Origin: Streptococcus australis | GTDB taxonomy: Bacteria; Bacillota; Bacilli; Lactobacillales; Streptococcaceae | Assembly (NCBI RefSeq): GCF_019930045.1 | Contig: NZ_JAHZQQ010000022.1 | Location: 1-34,017 of the forward strand | Length of the DNA stretch: 34,017 nt | Direction: 5' to 3' | Shown here: piece by piece, positions 16,649-27,391 of the stretch | Layout: every line of letters starts with the position of its first letter | How positions within the stretch are numbered: the stretch's first letter is position 1 | Position numbers and translations under genes: made by a program | Notes under the pieces: model-generated | Told to the model about the DNA's origin: nothing | Databases searched by the model: none | The model's input: only the letters and a program-made list of their open reading frames with translations

Positions 16649-17802
16649 TTACTTTTCCATTACAATTTATCCTGGTCCTGATTGCAACTTTTTTGATCAG
16701 TTTGATTCTAACTCCCTTTGTGAGGTTATTGGCCTTTAAAATAGATGCCGTAGACTATCCAAATGCGCGTCGGATCAATAAAAAACCCATGCCCAGCGCT
16801 GGTGGTTTAGCCATTCTTCTTGCTTTTACTATTGCAACCGTGGTATTGCTACCGATGATTACCAAAGGCTATGTAGTCAAGACATCTTATCTGACCTATA
16901 CTTTGCCAGTTGTCGTTGGAGGATGGATCATTGGCCTGACTGGTTTAATCGATGATATAAAAGAATTATCACCGCGGTTAAAGATGTTGGGGATTTTCCT
17001 AGGGGCCAGTGTGATCTGGTTCTTTACAGATTTTCGCTTAAATGATTTCAAGATCCCTTTTGGAGGGCCATTTCTTCATTTTGATCCCTGGTTGTCCTAT
17101 ATTTTAACAGTCATTTGGATCATTTCGATTACCAATGCAGTCAATTTGATTGATGGTTTGGATGGCCTGGTCAGCGGGGTTTCGATTATTTCCTTGGTGA
17201 CGATGGGGATTGTTTCTCATTTCTTTCTCCCAGTGCCCAATCTCTTTCTGACTATGACGATTTTTGTCTTAGTCATGGCCATTGCTGGTTTCTTCCCCTT
17301 TAATTATCATCCAGCGATTCTTTATTTGGGGGATACAGGAGCCCTCTTCATTGGTTTTATGATCGCTGTTTTGTCCTTGCAAGGTCTTAAGAATGCGACG
17401 GCAGTTGCGGTTGTTACGCCGATGATTATCTTGGGAGTTCCCATTACGGATACCTTTTTAGCGATTGTTCGTCGGACTCTCTCTGGTCAGAAGTTCTATG
17501 CCCCAGACCGGAATCACTTGCACCATCGCCTACTTTCTTTGGGCTTAACGCATCGTGGAACTGTCTTGGTTATCTATGGAATTTCGATGATTTTTGCTAT
17601 GATTTCTCTTCTATTGAATATTTCGACTCGTATTGGTGGCGTTCTGCTTGTCATCGGTTTGGTATTAGGAGTTGAATTATTAGCAGAATTGATTGGAGTC
17701 CTAGGTCCTAACCATAGTCCGCTCCTCAATTGCTTACGCTATATAGGAAATTCTGCCTATCGAGAGGAAGTTCGACAAAATAGAAAAAACAAGACTAAAT
17801 AA
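16645..17802 (+). CDS. undecaprenyl-phosphate GlcNAc-1-phosphate transferase (TagO/WecA/RgpG family)
   Basis: 385-residue polytopic transferase with about ten or eleven membrane segments that moves GlcNAc-1-phosphate from UDP-GlcNAc to undecaprenyl phosphate, starting wall polysaccharide or teichoic acid synthesis. The Mg-binding pair is Asp103-Asp104 in GLIDDIKELSP. The second motif is NAVNLIDGLDGL (164-175), followed by GDTGALFIGF and the NHLHHRLLSLGLTHR loop that recognises the sugar. It overlaps mecA by four bases, the order known for rgpG of S. mutans. Which polymer it primes here (rhamnose-glucose polysaccharide, teichoic acid or both) cannot be decided, so no symbol is given; rgpG or tagO would be used by synteny. 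Confidence 0.94.
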   Translation: MITFPLQFILVLIATFLISLILTPFVRLLAFKIDAVDYPNARRINKKPMPSAGGLAILLAFTIATVVLLPMITKGYVVKTSYLTYTLPVVVGGWIIGLTGLIDDIKELSPRLKMLGIFLGASVIWFFTDFRLNDFKIPFGGPFLHFDPWLSYILTVIWIISITNAVNLIDGLDGLVSGVSIISLVTMGIVSHFFLPVPNLFLTMTIFVLVMAIAGFFPFNYHPAILYLGDTGALFIGFMIAVLSLQGLKNATAVAVVTPMIILGVPITDTFLAIVRRTLSGQKFYAPDRNHLHHRLLSLGLTHRGTVLVIYGISMIFAMISLLLNISTRIGGVLLVIGLVLGVELLAELIGVLGPNHSPLLNCLRYIGNSAYREEVRQNRKNKTK

Positions 17803-17821
17803 GAACGATTCTAAACACCAG

Positions 17822-17844
17822 AAAAGCCTTTTAGGCTTTTTTTT
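17822..17844 (+). terminator. terminator after the GlcNAc-1-P transferase gene
   Basis: AAAAGCCT (17822-17829), TTT loop, AGGCTTTT (17833-17840), then more T residues to 17844. It ends the mecA-rgpG-type transcript. Confidence 0.85.
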
Positions 17845-17852
17845 GTTATACT
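17844..17852 (+). promoter_or_regulatory. suf operon promoter, abutting the upstream terminator
   Basis: TGTTATACT (17844-17852) is an extended -10 that begins at the last T of the terminator run, so any -35 would lie within the terminator stem and no good one is visible. The predicted leader is about 30 bases. Confidence 0.55.
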
Positions 17853-17888
17853 AGATAAGACAAAACTCTATAGCAGAAAGGAATACAA

Positions 17889-18659
17889 ATGTCAGTATTA
17901 GAGATTAAAGATCTTCATGTAGAAATTGAAGGCAAGGAAATTTTAAAAGGCGTGAACTTGACCCTTAAAACAGGGGAAATTGCAGCCATCATGGGACCTA
18001 ACGGGACAGGGAAATCAACCCTATCTGCAGCGATCATGGGGAATCCAAACTATGAAGTGACCAAGGGTGAAATTCTATTTGATGGAGTGAATATCCTTGA
18101 ATTGGAAGTGGATGAGCGTGCTCGCATGGGCCTTTTCTTGGCTATGCAATACCCATCAGAAATTCCAGGAATTACCAATGCTGAATTCCTTCGTGCAGCC
18201 ATGAATGCAGGCAAAGAAGAGGACGAAAAAATTTCTGTTCGTGAATTCATCACAAAATTAGACCAGAAAATGGAACTCCTCAATATGAAGGAAGAAATGG
18301 CAGAACGCTATTTGAACGAAGGTTTCTCAGGTGGTGAGAAGAAACGCAATGAGATTCTGCAATTGTTGATGTTGGAACCGAAGTTTGCCCTCCTTGATGA
18401 GATTGACTCCGGTTTGGATATTGATGCCCTTAAAGTAGTTTCAAAAGGGGTCAATGAAATGCGTGGCGAAGATTTTGGTGCCATGATCATTACCCACTAC
18501 CAACGTCTTTTAAACTACATTACTCCTGATGTGGTTCACGTGATGATGGAAGGTCGTGTCGTCCTTTCAGGTGGTCCTGAGCTTGCTGTGCGTTTGGAGC
18601 GTGAAGGATACGCGAAATTAGCAGAAGAGTTAGGTTACGACTACAAAGAAGAACTCTAA
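17889..18659 (+). CDS. sufC: SUF Fe-S cluster assembly ATPase SufC
   Basis: 256-residue soluble ABC-type ATPase of the SufBCD scaffold, which assembles iron-sulfur clusters in the cytoplasm. Walker A (GPNGTGKST) is at residues 36-44, the signature FSGGEKKRNEI and the SufC-type Walker B LLDEIDSGLD follow, then ITHYQRLL. AAAGGA precedes the ATG. It is first in sufC-D-S-U-B, the usual Gram-positive order, with sufD 41 bases downstream. Confidence 0.96.
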   Translation: MSVLEIKDLHVEIEGKEILKGVNLTLKTGEIAAIMGPNGTGKSTLSAAIMGNPNYEVTKGEILFDGVNILELEVDERARMGLFLAMQYPSEIPGITNAEFLRAAMNAGKEEDEKISVREFITKLDQKMELLNMKEEMAERYLNEGFSGGEKKRNEILQLLMLEPKFALLDEIDSGLDIDALKVVSKGVNEMRGEDFGAMIITHYQRLLNYITPDVVHVMMEGRVVLSGGPELAVRLEREGYAKLAEELGYDYKEEL

Positions 18660-18700
18660 TCTTGTGTCCAAAACTGAACAGGATCTTTGAGGAGGAGTAA

Positions 18701-21613
<2,913 letters not shown>

Positions 21614-21758
21614 TGATGAATAAAAGTGATGAAGACTCAAGTCTGTTTTTTAACCGAGCTTCTGGTGAGAAGTGCTATCAACATTCGGGTGCTGATGATC
21701 CAGATTAGAAAAAGTAATCACATGGGAAGAGCGCTAAAAAGAAAATGAAAGGAAAGAT
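21614..21758 (+). other. sufU-sufB spacer with small ORF and hairpin
   Basis: This 145-base gap interrupts an otherwise tightly packed operon. It contains a 31-codon frame (21613-21708, starting MMNKSDEDSS) whose ATG overlaps the sufU stop as TAATG. A short hairpin AGAC-TCAA-GTCT (21633-21644) is followed by GTTTTTT, and an AGCTTCT/AGAAGTGCT stem-loop lies further down. The small frame has no ribosome binding site of its own and no recognisable family. The hairpin is too weak to be a strong terminator. The sufB ribosome binding site (AAAGGAAAG) is at the far end. Confidence 0.4.
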
Positions 21759-23171
21759 ATGACAGAAGAAAGAGTAGAACCAAAACCAATTGATCTTGGT
21801 GAATATAAATTTGGCTTTCACGATGATGTAGACCCAATCTTGTCAACAGGAAAAGGGTTGAATGAATCGGTTATTCGCGAGTTGTCTGCTGCGAAAAATG
21901 AGCCGGAATGGATGCTGGAGTTCCGTTTGAAGTCTTATGAAGCATTTAAAAAAATGCCGATGCAAACTTGGGGAGCGGACTTGTCAGATATTGATTTTGA
22001 TGATTTGATTTATTATCAAAAACCATCTGATAAACCTGCACGTAGCTGGGATGAAGTGCCTGAAAAAATTAAGGAAACATTCGAACGGATTGGTATTCCA
22101 GAAGCAGAGCGTGCTTACCTAGCCGGAGCAGCTGCTCAGTATGAGTCTGAAGTAGTTTACCATAATATGAAGGAAGAATTCCAAAAGCTCGGAATCATTT
22201 TTACCGATACAGATTCGGCTTTGAAGGAATACCCAGACTTGTTTAAGCAATACTTTGCTAAGTTGGTACCTCCAACGGATAATAAGTTGGCAGCCCTCAA
22301 CTCAGCTGTTTGGTCAGGTGGAACCTTTATCTATGTGCCGAAGGGTGTAAAGGTCGATGTTCCTTTGCAGACCTACTTCCGGATTAATAATGAAAATACA
22401 GGTCAGTTTGAGCGGACTTTGATTATTGTTGACGAAGGCGCTAGCGTCCACTATGTAGAAGGATGTACAGCACCGACTTATTCAAGCAATAGCTTGCATG
22501 CTGCTATTGTAGAAATCTTTGCCTTGGATGGAGCTTACATGCGTTATACGACTATCCAAAACTGGTCCGACAATGTCTATAACTTGGTAACCAAACGGGC
22601 CAAAGCGACTAAAGATGCGACAGTTGAATGGATTGATGGAAACCTCGGGGCTAAAACGACCATGAAATATCCATCTGTATACTTAGATGGAGAAGGCGCA
22701 CGTGGTACTATGCTTTCTATCGCCTTTGCAAATGCGGGGCAACACCAGGATACTGGTGCCAAGATGATCCATAATGCTCCACATACCAGCTCTTCAATCG
22801 TCTCAAAATCCATCGCGAAAGGTGGAGGAAAGGTTGACTACCGTGGACAAGTGACTTTCAATAAAGATTCAGCGAAATCTGTCAGTCACATTGAGTGTGA
22901 TACCATTATCATGGATGACTTATCTGCATCAGATACCATTCCATTTAATGAAATCCATAATTCGCAAGTTGCTTTGGAACATGAAGCCAAAGTATCTAAG
23001 ATTTCTGAAGAGCAACTCTATTACCTCATGAGCCGTGGTTTATCAGAATCAGAAGCGACTGAAATGATCGTCATGGGATTTGTAGAGCCCTTCACTAAAG
23101 AACTTCCAATGGAATATGCAGTTGAGCTCAACCGCTTGATTAGCTATGAAATGGAAGGGTCTGTCGGTTAA
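21759..23171 (+). CDS. sufB: Fe-S cluster assembly scaffold SufB
   Basis: 470-residue scaffold on which the cluster forms with SufC and SufD. The N-terminal region (1-140) carries the [24 protein letters not shown] opening and [18 protein letters not shown] block. The beta-helix core contains the [18 protein letters not shown] segment with a conserved Cys, and the C-terminal block [20 protein letters not shown] holds the Cys/Glu/Asp residues used for assembly. Length is normal for the family. It is preceded by AAAGGAAAG and followed after 20 bases by a 190-residue gene probably in the same transcript. Confidence 0.96.
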   Translation: MTEERVEPKPIDLGEYKFGFHDDVDPILSTGKGLNESVIRELSAAKNEPEWMLEFRLKSYEAFKKMPMQTWGADLSDIDFDDLIYYQKPSDKPARSWDEVPEKIKETFERIGIPEAERAYLAGAAAQYESEVVYHNMKEEFQKLGIIFTDTDSALKEYPDLFKQYFAKLVPPTDNKLAALNSAVWSGGTFIYVPKGVKVDVPLQTYFRINNENTGQFERTLIIVDEGASVHYVEGCTAPTYSSNSLHAAIVEIFALDGAYMRYTTIQNWSDNVYNLVTKRAKATKDATVEWIDGNLGAKTTMKYPSVYLDGEGARGTMLSIAFANAGQHQDTGAKMIHNAPHTSSSIVSKSIAKGGGKVDYRGQVTFNKDSAKSVSHIECDTIIMDDLSASDTIPFNEIHNSQVALEHEAKVSKISEEQLYYLMSRGLSESEATEMIVMGFVEPFTKELPMEYAVELNRLISYEMEGSVG

Positions 23172-23191
23172 GGGGATAAAAGGAGAAGCCA

Positions 23192-23764
23192 ATGGGATTC
23201 CTAAAAAAATTATTTGGTAATGTTGAAAAAGCGAATAAGGGCGAAATTCCTGCAGAAGAAATTATTCCGCCATTTACAAACGATTTAGCTGAAGAAGCAG
23301 ATGATTATTGGAGACAGATGGAACAAAATCTCTTGATCAATGCTGTGAAGGCTGTTGGCGGTCCTGATAAAGCGGATCGTGCCTTTATGCTAGTGAATTT
23401 TAAACCGGGTCAAGAAACATTTGATTTGTATTATCAAGTCGATGGGAAATTGATTTCTTGGCAAGAATTGGATCCAGAACATGTAGAAAAAATCCGCCTT
23501 CAACTCTTGCCTCAAGCCCCAGCTGTAGCCCGTGCAGTCAATGAAAATTACGAAGCTGCAAATGTTCCTGTGATTAGTTATGCCATGCTTCAATTAGAAA
23601 CGGCGACCATGGCTTGGTTTGGTCGGAAGCTAACAACAGCTACACCTGAAGCTAGCTTATCTTTTGAAGAATTGGTAGCAGGTTGGCGTGCGGTGATTGA
23701 ACAAGAAATCCCGACTCATCCAATAGACAGCGATACTGCTTTTCCTTATTTCGAAGTTCGATAG
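23192..23764 (+). CDS. uncharacterised protein at the 3' end of the suf operon
   Basis: 190-residue soluble acidic protein that I do not recognise. It opens with an amphipathic basic stretch (MGFLKKLFG), has no signal peptide or clear membrane segment, and is predicted mixed alpha/beta. Features include aromatic motifs (DDYWRQMEQN, FDLYYQVDGKLISW) and a C-terminal AGWRAVIEQEIPTHPID block. AAGGAG precedes the ATG and it starts 20 bases after sufB with a terminator just downstream, so it is very probably the last gene of the suf transcript. That suggests, but does not show, a role in iron-sulfur or stress physiology. It has no cysteine, so it is not an obvious cluster carrier. Confidence 0.8.
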   Translation: MGFLKKLFGNVEKANKGEIPAEEIIPPFTNDLAEEADDYWRQMEQNLLINAVKAVGGPDKADRAFMLVNFKPGQETFDLYYQVDGKLISWQELDPEHVEKIRLQLLPQAPAVARAVNENYEAANVPVISYAMLQLETATMAWFGRKLTTATPEASLSFEELVAGWRAVIEQEIPTHPIDSDTAFPYFEVR

Positions 23765-23789
23765 AAGTTCTGTTGACAGGAATAAAATA

Positions 23790-23821
23790 AACAAAAAAAG
23801 AGGGTGACCTCTTTTTTGTTT
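23790..23821. terminator. bidirectional terminator between suf operon and dacA
   Basis: AGAGG (23799-23803), GTGA loop, CCTCT (23808-23812), flanked by an A-run upstream and TTTTTTGTTT downstream. The A/T flanks pair further and allow termination of both convergent transcripts. Confidence 0.85.
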
Positions 23822-23829
23822 ATGAGCAG

Positions 23830-23916
23830 TTATAGTTTTTCATTGACGTAACGAACAAATTGATTCCACCACACCTTTAAGAAGAAACTTTTTTGGATAT
23901 TTTCTCCGCTCACCAT
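23830..23916 (-). pseudogene. detached C-terminal anchor of dacA beyond an in-frame stop
   Basis: The dacA frame stops at TAA (23919-23917). Read on in the same frame, the next 28 codons encode a tail ending FFLKVWWNQFVRYVNEKL and then a TAA at 23832-23830. That tail is an amphipathic aromatic helix of the kind that anchors PBP3/PBP5 carboxypeptidases to the membrane, and it closely matches the pneumococcal PBP3 C-terminus as I remember it. The stop replaces a codon that is probably Glu in relatives, so a single G-to-T change (GAA to TAA) would explain it. With the tail restored the gene would be 413 codons, about the family length. Confidence 0.75.
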
Positions 23917-25071
23917 TTACATACTAGGGGCTTTACCTTCGATATACCCTCGACCGATGGGTTCTGGATCAGTGTAGGTAAGGGTTCCGAGAGAAGTACC
24001 TTTCTTTATAGGAGCGCTAAATGAAGATTGGCTACTTTTAAAGGTGATTTTAGCTTCTGCTTGGCTTCCTTGTCGTTCAATCACAATGAAGTCATCCTTG
24101 GCGACAGCGGTGGCACTTGTTTTTTTACCATCATGGACTGTTGATTTACTGTTGTTGTAGGCTTCTCCTTTGCTGACAATCAGACTTGCAATAAAGTTTT
24201 GACTCACATAATTCATAAGGTTGGCTGTTGCAACAAATCGTGCGTAGGGATCTCCATCGATTGCCTCAACACCAATGACAACAGTGATCATGCGAATACC
24301 ATTTTGATTGGTAGAAGCAACAAATGAAATCCCCCCTTTATCGGAATTTCCGGTTTTTAGGCCATCCACTCCTGCTCGATAGTTGGGCATGTTTTCCAAC
24401 ATATAGTTACTGCTCTCCAATTGAATTCCAGCAAATTCTGCATGGGAAAGGGAGGTGATTTTTGTAACTTCAGGATAGTCTTCTAGAAGGTGTTTTGCGA
24501 TGACTGCTACATCATAAGCGCTCAGCTTATTTTCGGTATTTTTCTTTTTATTTTCCTCATCCCCATCAATGATAGCTTGGTTCAAACCACTAGCATTCAC
24601 AACCGTCGCATCTGTAATCCCCCAATCTTTGAGCTTCGCTTTCATGAGCAGGACGAATTGTTCTTCGTTACCAGCTACTTTTTCAGCTAAGGCAATGGCG
24701 GCGCTATTGGCGTTTGATACGAGGAGAGCAGTGAGCAGGTCCTTAACCTTGTATTTACGAGCTTCCATGGGGACATTGCTGATTCCTTCAACAGCGGTCA
24801 GTTGGTAGGCTTTGTCCGAAATATCTACGTCATCATTTAAAGAGATTTTTCCTTGCTGAATGGCTTCGTAAACGAGATAAGTGGTCAAAAGGTTGCTGAT
24901 TCCGCCAACCTCTTTTTTCTCATCACTATTTTTTTCGTAGAGTATTTTACCTGTTGTCCCATCGATTGCAATAGCATGCTGAGCTCCGAGGTCTAGATCC
25001 TCCGCTCTTACAGGAGAAGTACTGAGAAGGGTAAGAATTATACAAAGAAGTAAAGTGATTATTTTTTTCAC
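23917..25071 (-). CDS. dacA: D,D-carboxypeptidase-like protein (PBP3/DacA), catalytic motifs lost
   Basis: 384-residue secreted PBP-like protein. It has a GTG start behind GAGG (25083-25080) and a signal peptide over residues 1-23 (VRA-EDLD). The fold of an S11 carboxypeptidase follows from HAIAIDGTTGKILYEKN. Active relatives have SxxK in the segment E-[IV]-A-S-I-T-K-L; here residues 57-60 read G-I-S-N, so the nucleophilic Ser and general-base Lys are both missing. The SxN motif reads N-A-N (120-122). The KTG motif is kept at 239-241. The C-terminal anchor lies beyond a premature stop. It is therefore predicted to be catalytically inactive and released from the membrane. The ORF is otherwise long and well conserved. 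The locus after suf is the usual dacA position. Confidence 0.85.
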   Translation of the reverse strand: MKKIITLLLCIILTLLSTSPVRAEDLDLGAQHAIAIDGTTGKILYEKNSDEKKEVGGISNLLTTYLVYEAIQQGKISLNDDVDISDKAYQLTAVEGISNVPMEARKYKVKDLLTALLVSNANSAAIALAEKVAGNEEQFVLLMKAKLKDWGITDATVVNASGLNQAIIDGDEENKKKNTENKLSAYDVAVIAKHLLEDYPEVTKITSLSHAEFAGIQLESSNYMLENMPNYRAGVDGLKTGNSDKGGISFVASTNQNGIRMITVVIGVEAIDGDPYARFVATANLMNYVSQNFIASLIVSKGEAYNNSKSTVHDGKKTSATAVAKDDFIVIERQGSQAEAKITFKSSQSSFSAPIKKGTSLGTLTYTDPEPIGRGYIEGKAPSM

Positions 25072-25108
25072 GTTTGAATCCTCGATTGTTTTTTGTCTCT
25101 ACTATTGT

Positions 25109-25117
25109 ATCATAAAA
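25109..25117 (-). promoter_or_regulatory. extended -10 promoter of the dacA-like gene
   Basis: On the minus strand TGATACAAT (about 25117-25109) forms an extended -10 about 38 bases before the GTG start. No strong -35 is visible. If real, the inactive gene may still be transcribed. Confidence 0.45.
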
Positions 25118-25188
25118 GAAGGCAACTGCTTTAATCCTATTTTCACCTTCACTTAATTTAAAACTCTATAAGTAAATTGTAAAGATAG

Positions 25189-25217
25189 TTGGTAAAATGG
25201 AAGAAATAGTGTATAAT
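25189..25217 (+). promoter_or_regulatory. promoter of the first peptide-binding lipoprotein
   Basis: TTGGTA (25189-25194), 17-base spacer, perfect TATAAT (25212-25217), about 30 bases before the ATG. No CodY-like box is seen here, in contrast to the second paralogue. Confidence 0.75.
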
Positions 25218-25246
25218 GGTAGAAAACCTAACATAAGGAGATAGTG

Positions 25247-27211
25247 ATGAAAGTAAATAAACGGTTTGTACTGGCCGGTGTTTCTCTAGCCAGCGCTCTT
25301 CTATTAACAGCCTGCGGTGGTGGAAGCAGCAATCAATCTACTTATTCTTATATTTATTCAACAGATCCAAATACTTTGGACTATATTGCATCGACTCGTA
25401 CAACGACGTCTGATATTACAAGTAACCTTGTTGATGGTTTGTTAGAAAATGATAAATATGGAAATTTAATCCCAAGTTTGGCAGAAGACTGGACAGTTTC
25501 AGAAGATGGCCTGGTCTATACCTATAAACTTCGAAAAGATGCTAAATGGTACACCAGTGAAGGGGAAGAATATGGTGCTGTAACAGCTCACGATTTTGTG
25601 ACAGGAATCAAACATGCTGTGGAATCAAAATCTGAAGGTCTCTTCTTAATCCAAAACTCCATTAAAGGCTTGGATGCCTATGCCAAGGGTGAAACAACAG
25701 ATTTTAAGACAGTTGGCGTGAAAGCCTTAGATGATTACACCGTTCAATATACCTTGGAACGCCCAGAAAGCTTTTGGAATTCTAAGACGACATCAGGCGT
25801 CCTTTTCCCAGTTAACGCAGCTTTCTTAGAATCTCAAGGAAAAGACTTTGGTTCTTTAAAACCAAGTAGTATTCTCTATAACGGTCCCTATTATTTGAAG
25901 AATTTAACTTCAAAATCTCAAATTGAACTTGTAAAAAATAAAGAATACTATGATGAAAAGAATGTTCATATTGATAATGTGAAGTTGACTTACAATGACG
26001 GATCAGATCCAGAATCAGTCATCAAGAAATTTGAGAATGGGCAATATTCATTTGCGACGGTAATGCCAAATAGCTCCACTTATAAGAGTGTGAAAAAGAA
26101 ATTTGGTGATAATATTGTTTATGGTGTTCAATATGGTACATCTTACTATCTAGGCTTCAACATCGATCGTCAGAAGTATAACCATACAGCCAAAACGACA
26201 GATGCTCAAAAATCGTCTACAAAACAAGCGATTTTAAACAAGGATTTCCGTCAAGCCGTCAACTTTGCCTTTGACCGTGAAGCCTATGCAGCTCAAACAT
26301 CTGGTGCAGATGCAGCGACCAAGATTCTTCGGAATACCTTGGTTCCACCGACTTTTGTTCAAGTAAATGGCGAAGAGTTCGGTAAGGTTGTTGAGAAACA
26401 ATTGGTGACCTATGGGGATGAGTGGAAAGATGTAAATCTAGATGATGCCCAAACCACTCTCTACAATCAAGAAAAAGCTAAGGCTGAATTTGCAAAAGCA
26501 AAAGAACAACTGCAGAAAGAAGGAGTACAATTCCCAATTCATCTGGATTACGTTGTTAGTCAGACAGATAACAGCCAGGTGCAACAAGCTAGCTCCTTCA
26601 AACAATCCGTAGAAGCTGTTCTTGGTGCAGACAATGTTGTCGTAGATATTCAGAAATTATCTGATGATGACTTTAACAACATTACCTATTTCACAGATAC
26701 TGCTGCTGAGAAAGATTATGACCTTGCAGGCGGAGGATGGGTGCCAGACTACCAAGACCCATCTACTTATTTGGAGAGTTTAAGTCCTGTTAACGGTTCT
26801 GTTTTCTACTATCTAGGTGTGGATGCAGGTTCGAACAGCCCTGCTATTTCAGCAGTTGATTTCGGGAAGTATGCAGAGCTCTTAAAAGATGCCAATGCAG
26901 AAGTGAGTGATCAAGCTGTACGCTATGAGAAATACGCAGCCGCTCAAGCATGGCTAACCGATAGTTCTTTGATCTTGCCAACTGTTTCAAATGGTGGAAC
27001 GCCAATGTTGCAACGGACTGTTCCGTATAGTCGTGCAGCTTCATGGGTTGGAACAAAAGGTACAGGAACCAACTATAAATATCTTGAACTTTCAGAAGAA
27101 GTCATCAAGACAAAGGATTACGATGCAAGTAAAGAAAAATGGTTGAAAGAAAAGGCTGAATCCAATAAAAAAGCCCAAGAAGAATTAAAGAACCACATCG
27201 AATCTAAATAG
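25247..27211 (+). CDS. oligopeptide ABC transporter substrate-binding lipoprotein (AliA/AmiA paralogue)
   Basis: 654-residue SBP_bac_5 lipoprotein. The signal ends in lipobox LLTAC, so the mature protein would start at the lipidated Cys near residue 23 (CGGGSSN). The peptide-binding family block YKYGNLIPSLAEDW-like (DKYGNLIPSLAEDWTVSEDGL) and an EVTAHDFV-type AVTAHDFVTGIKHA segment follow. The start is ATG 25247, six bases after AAGGAG (25235-25240), not the GTG one codon earlier. It captures extracellular oligopeptides for the AmiCDEF importer downstream. It resembles its neighbour at 27392 along its entire length but is clearly diverged. It has its own promoter and a terminator after it. 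AliA, AliB or HppA-type naming cannot be settled here. Confidence 0.93.
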   Translation: MKVNKRFVLAGVSLASALLLTACGGGSSNQSTYSYIYSTDPNTLDYIASTRTTTSDITSNLVDGLLENDKYGNLIPSLAEDWTVSEDGLVYTYKLRKDAKWYTSEGEEYGAVTAHDFVTGIKHAVESKSEGLFLIQNSIKGLDAYAKGETTDFKTVGVKALDDYTVQYTLERPESFWNSKTTSGVLFPVNAAFLESQGKDFGSLKPSSILYNGPYYLKNLTSKSQIELVKNKEYYDEKNVHIDNVKLTYNDGSDPESVIKKFENGQYSFATVMPNSSTYKSVKKKFGDNIVYGVQYGTSYYLGFNIDRQKYNHTAKTTDAQKSSTKQAILNKDFRQAVNFAFDREAYAAQTSGADAATKILRNTLVPPTFVQVNGEEFGKVVEKQLVTYGDEWKDVNLDDAQTTLYNQEKAKAEFAKAKEQLQKEGVQFPIHLDYVVSQTDNSQVQQASSFKQSVEAVLGADNVVVDIQKLSDDDFNNITYFTDTAAEKDYDLAGGGWVPDYQDPSTYLESLSPVNGSVFYYLGVDAGSNSPAISAVDFGKYAELLKDANAEVSDQAVRYEKYAAAQAWLTDSSLILPTVSNGGTPMLQRTVPYSRAASWVGTKGTGTNYKYLELSEEVIKTKDYDASKEKWLKEKAESNKKAQEELKNHIESK

Positions 27212-27248
27212 CTGGGATAGTAAGAACGCATAAGTTTATGTAGGGGAA

Positions 27249-27303
27249 GGAGCCACTAAAAAGGATTGATTTTTTAGACAGTCCTCCGCTTAGTGGCTCC
27301 TTT
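27249..27303 (+). terminator. terminator after the first peptide-binding gene
   Basis: GGAGCCACTAA (27249-27259) pairs with TTAGTGGCTCC (27290-27300) followed by TTT. The 30-base loop contains a further GGA/TCC pairing. It separates the two paralogues into different transcripts. Confidence 0.75.
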
Positions 27304-27312
27304 CACTTGCCA

Positions 27313-27327
27313 AATATTCAGAAAATT
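27313..27327 (+). promoter_or_regulatory. CodY-box-like operator upstream of amiA
   Basis: AATATTCAGAAAATT matches the CodY consensus AATTTTCWGAAAATT at 14 of 15 positions and ends three bases before the -35 of amiA. Oligopeptide importers are typical CodY targets in low-GC Gram-positives. Confidence 0.75.
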
Positions 27328-27330
27328 TAG

Positions 27331-27359
27331 TTTACTTTTTGTCTCACTTATGCTATAAT
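27331..27359 (+). promoter_or_regulatory. amiA promoter
   Basis: TTTACT (27331-27336), 17-base spacer, TATAAT (27354-27359) with TGC in front (extended -10). Confidence 0.78.
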
Positions 27360-27391
27360 TCTATCTAAATTCAATAAAATGGAGACTCAAA

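Noticed and set aside
25244..25246. GTG start of the first peptide-binding lipoprotein
   Set aside because: It lies only three bases from AAGGAG, whereas the adjacent ATG at 25247 has a six-base spacing and gives a normal lipoprotein signal.
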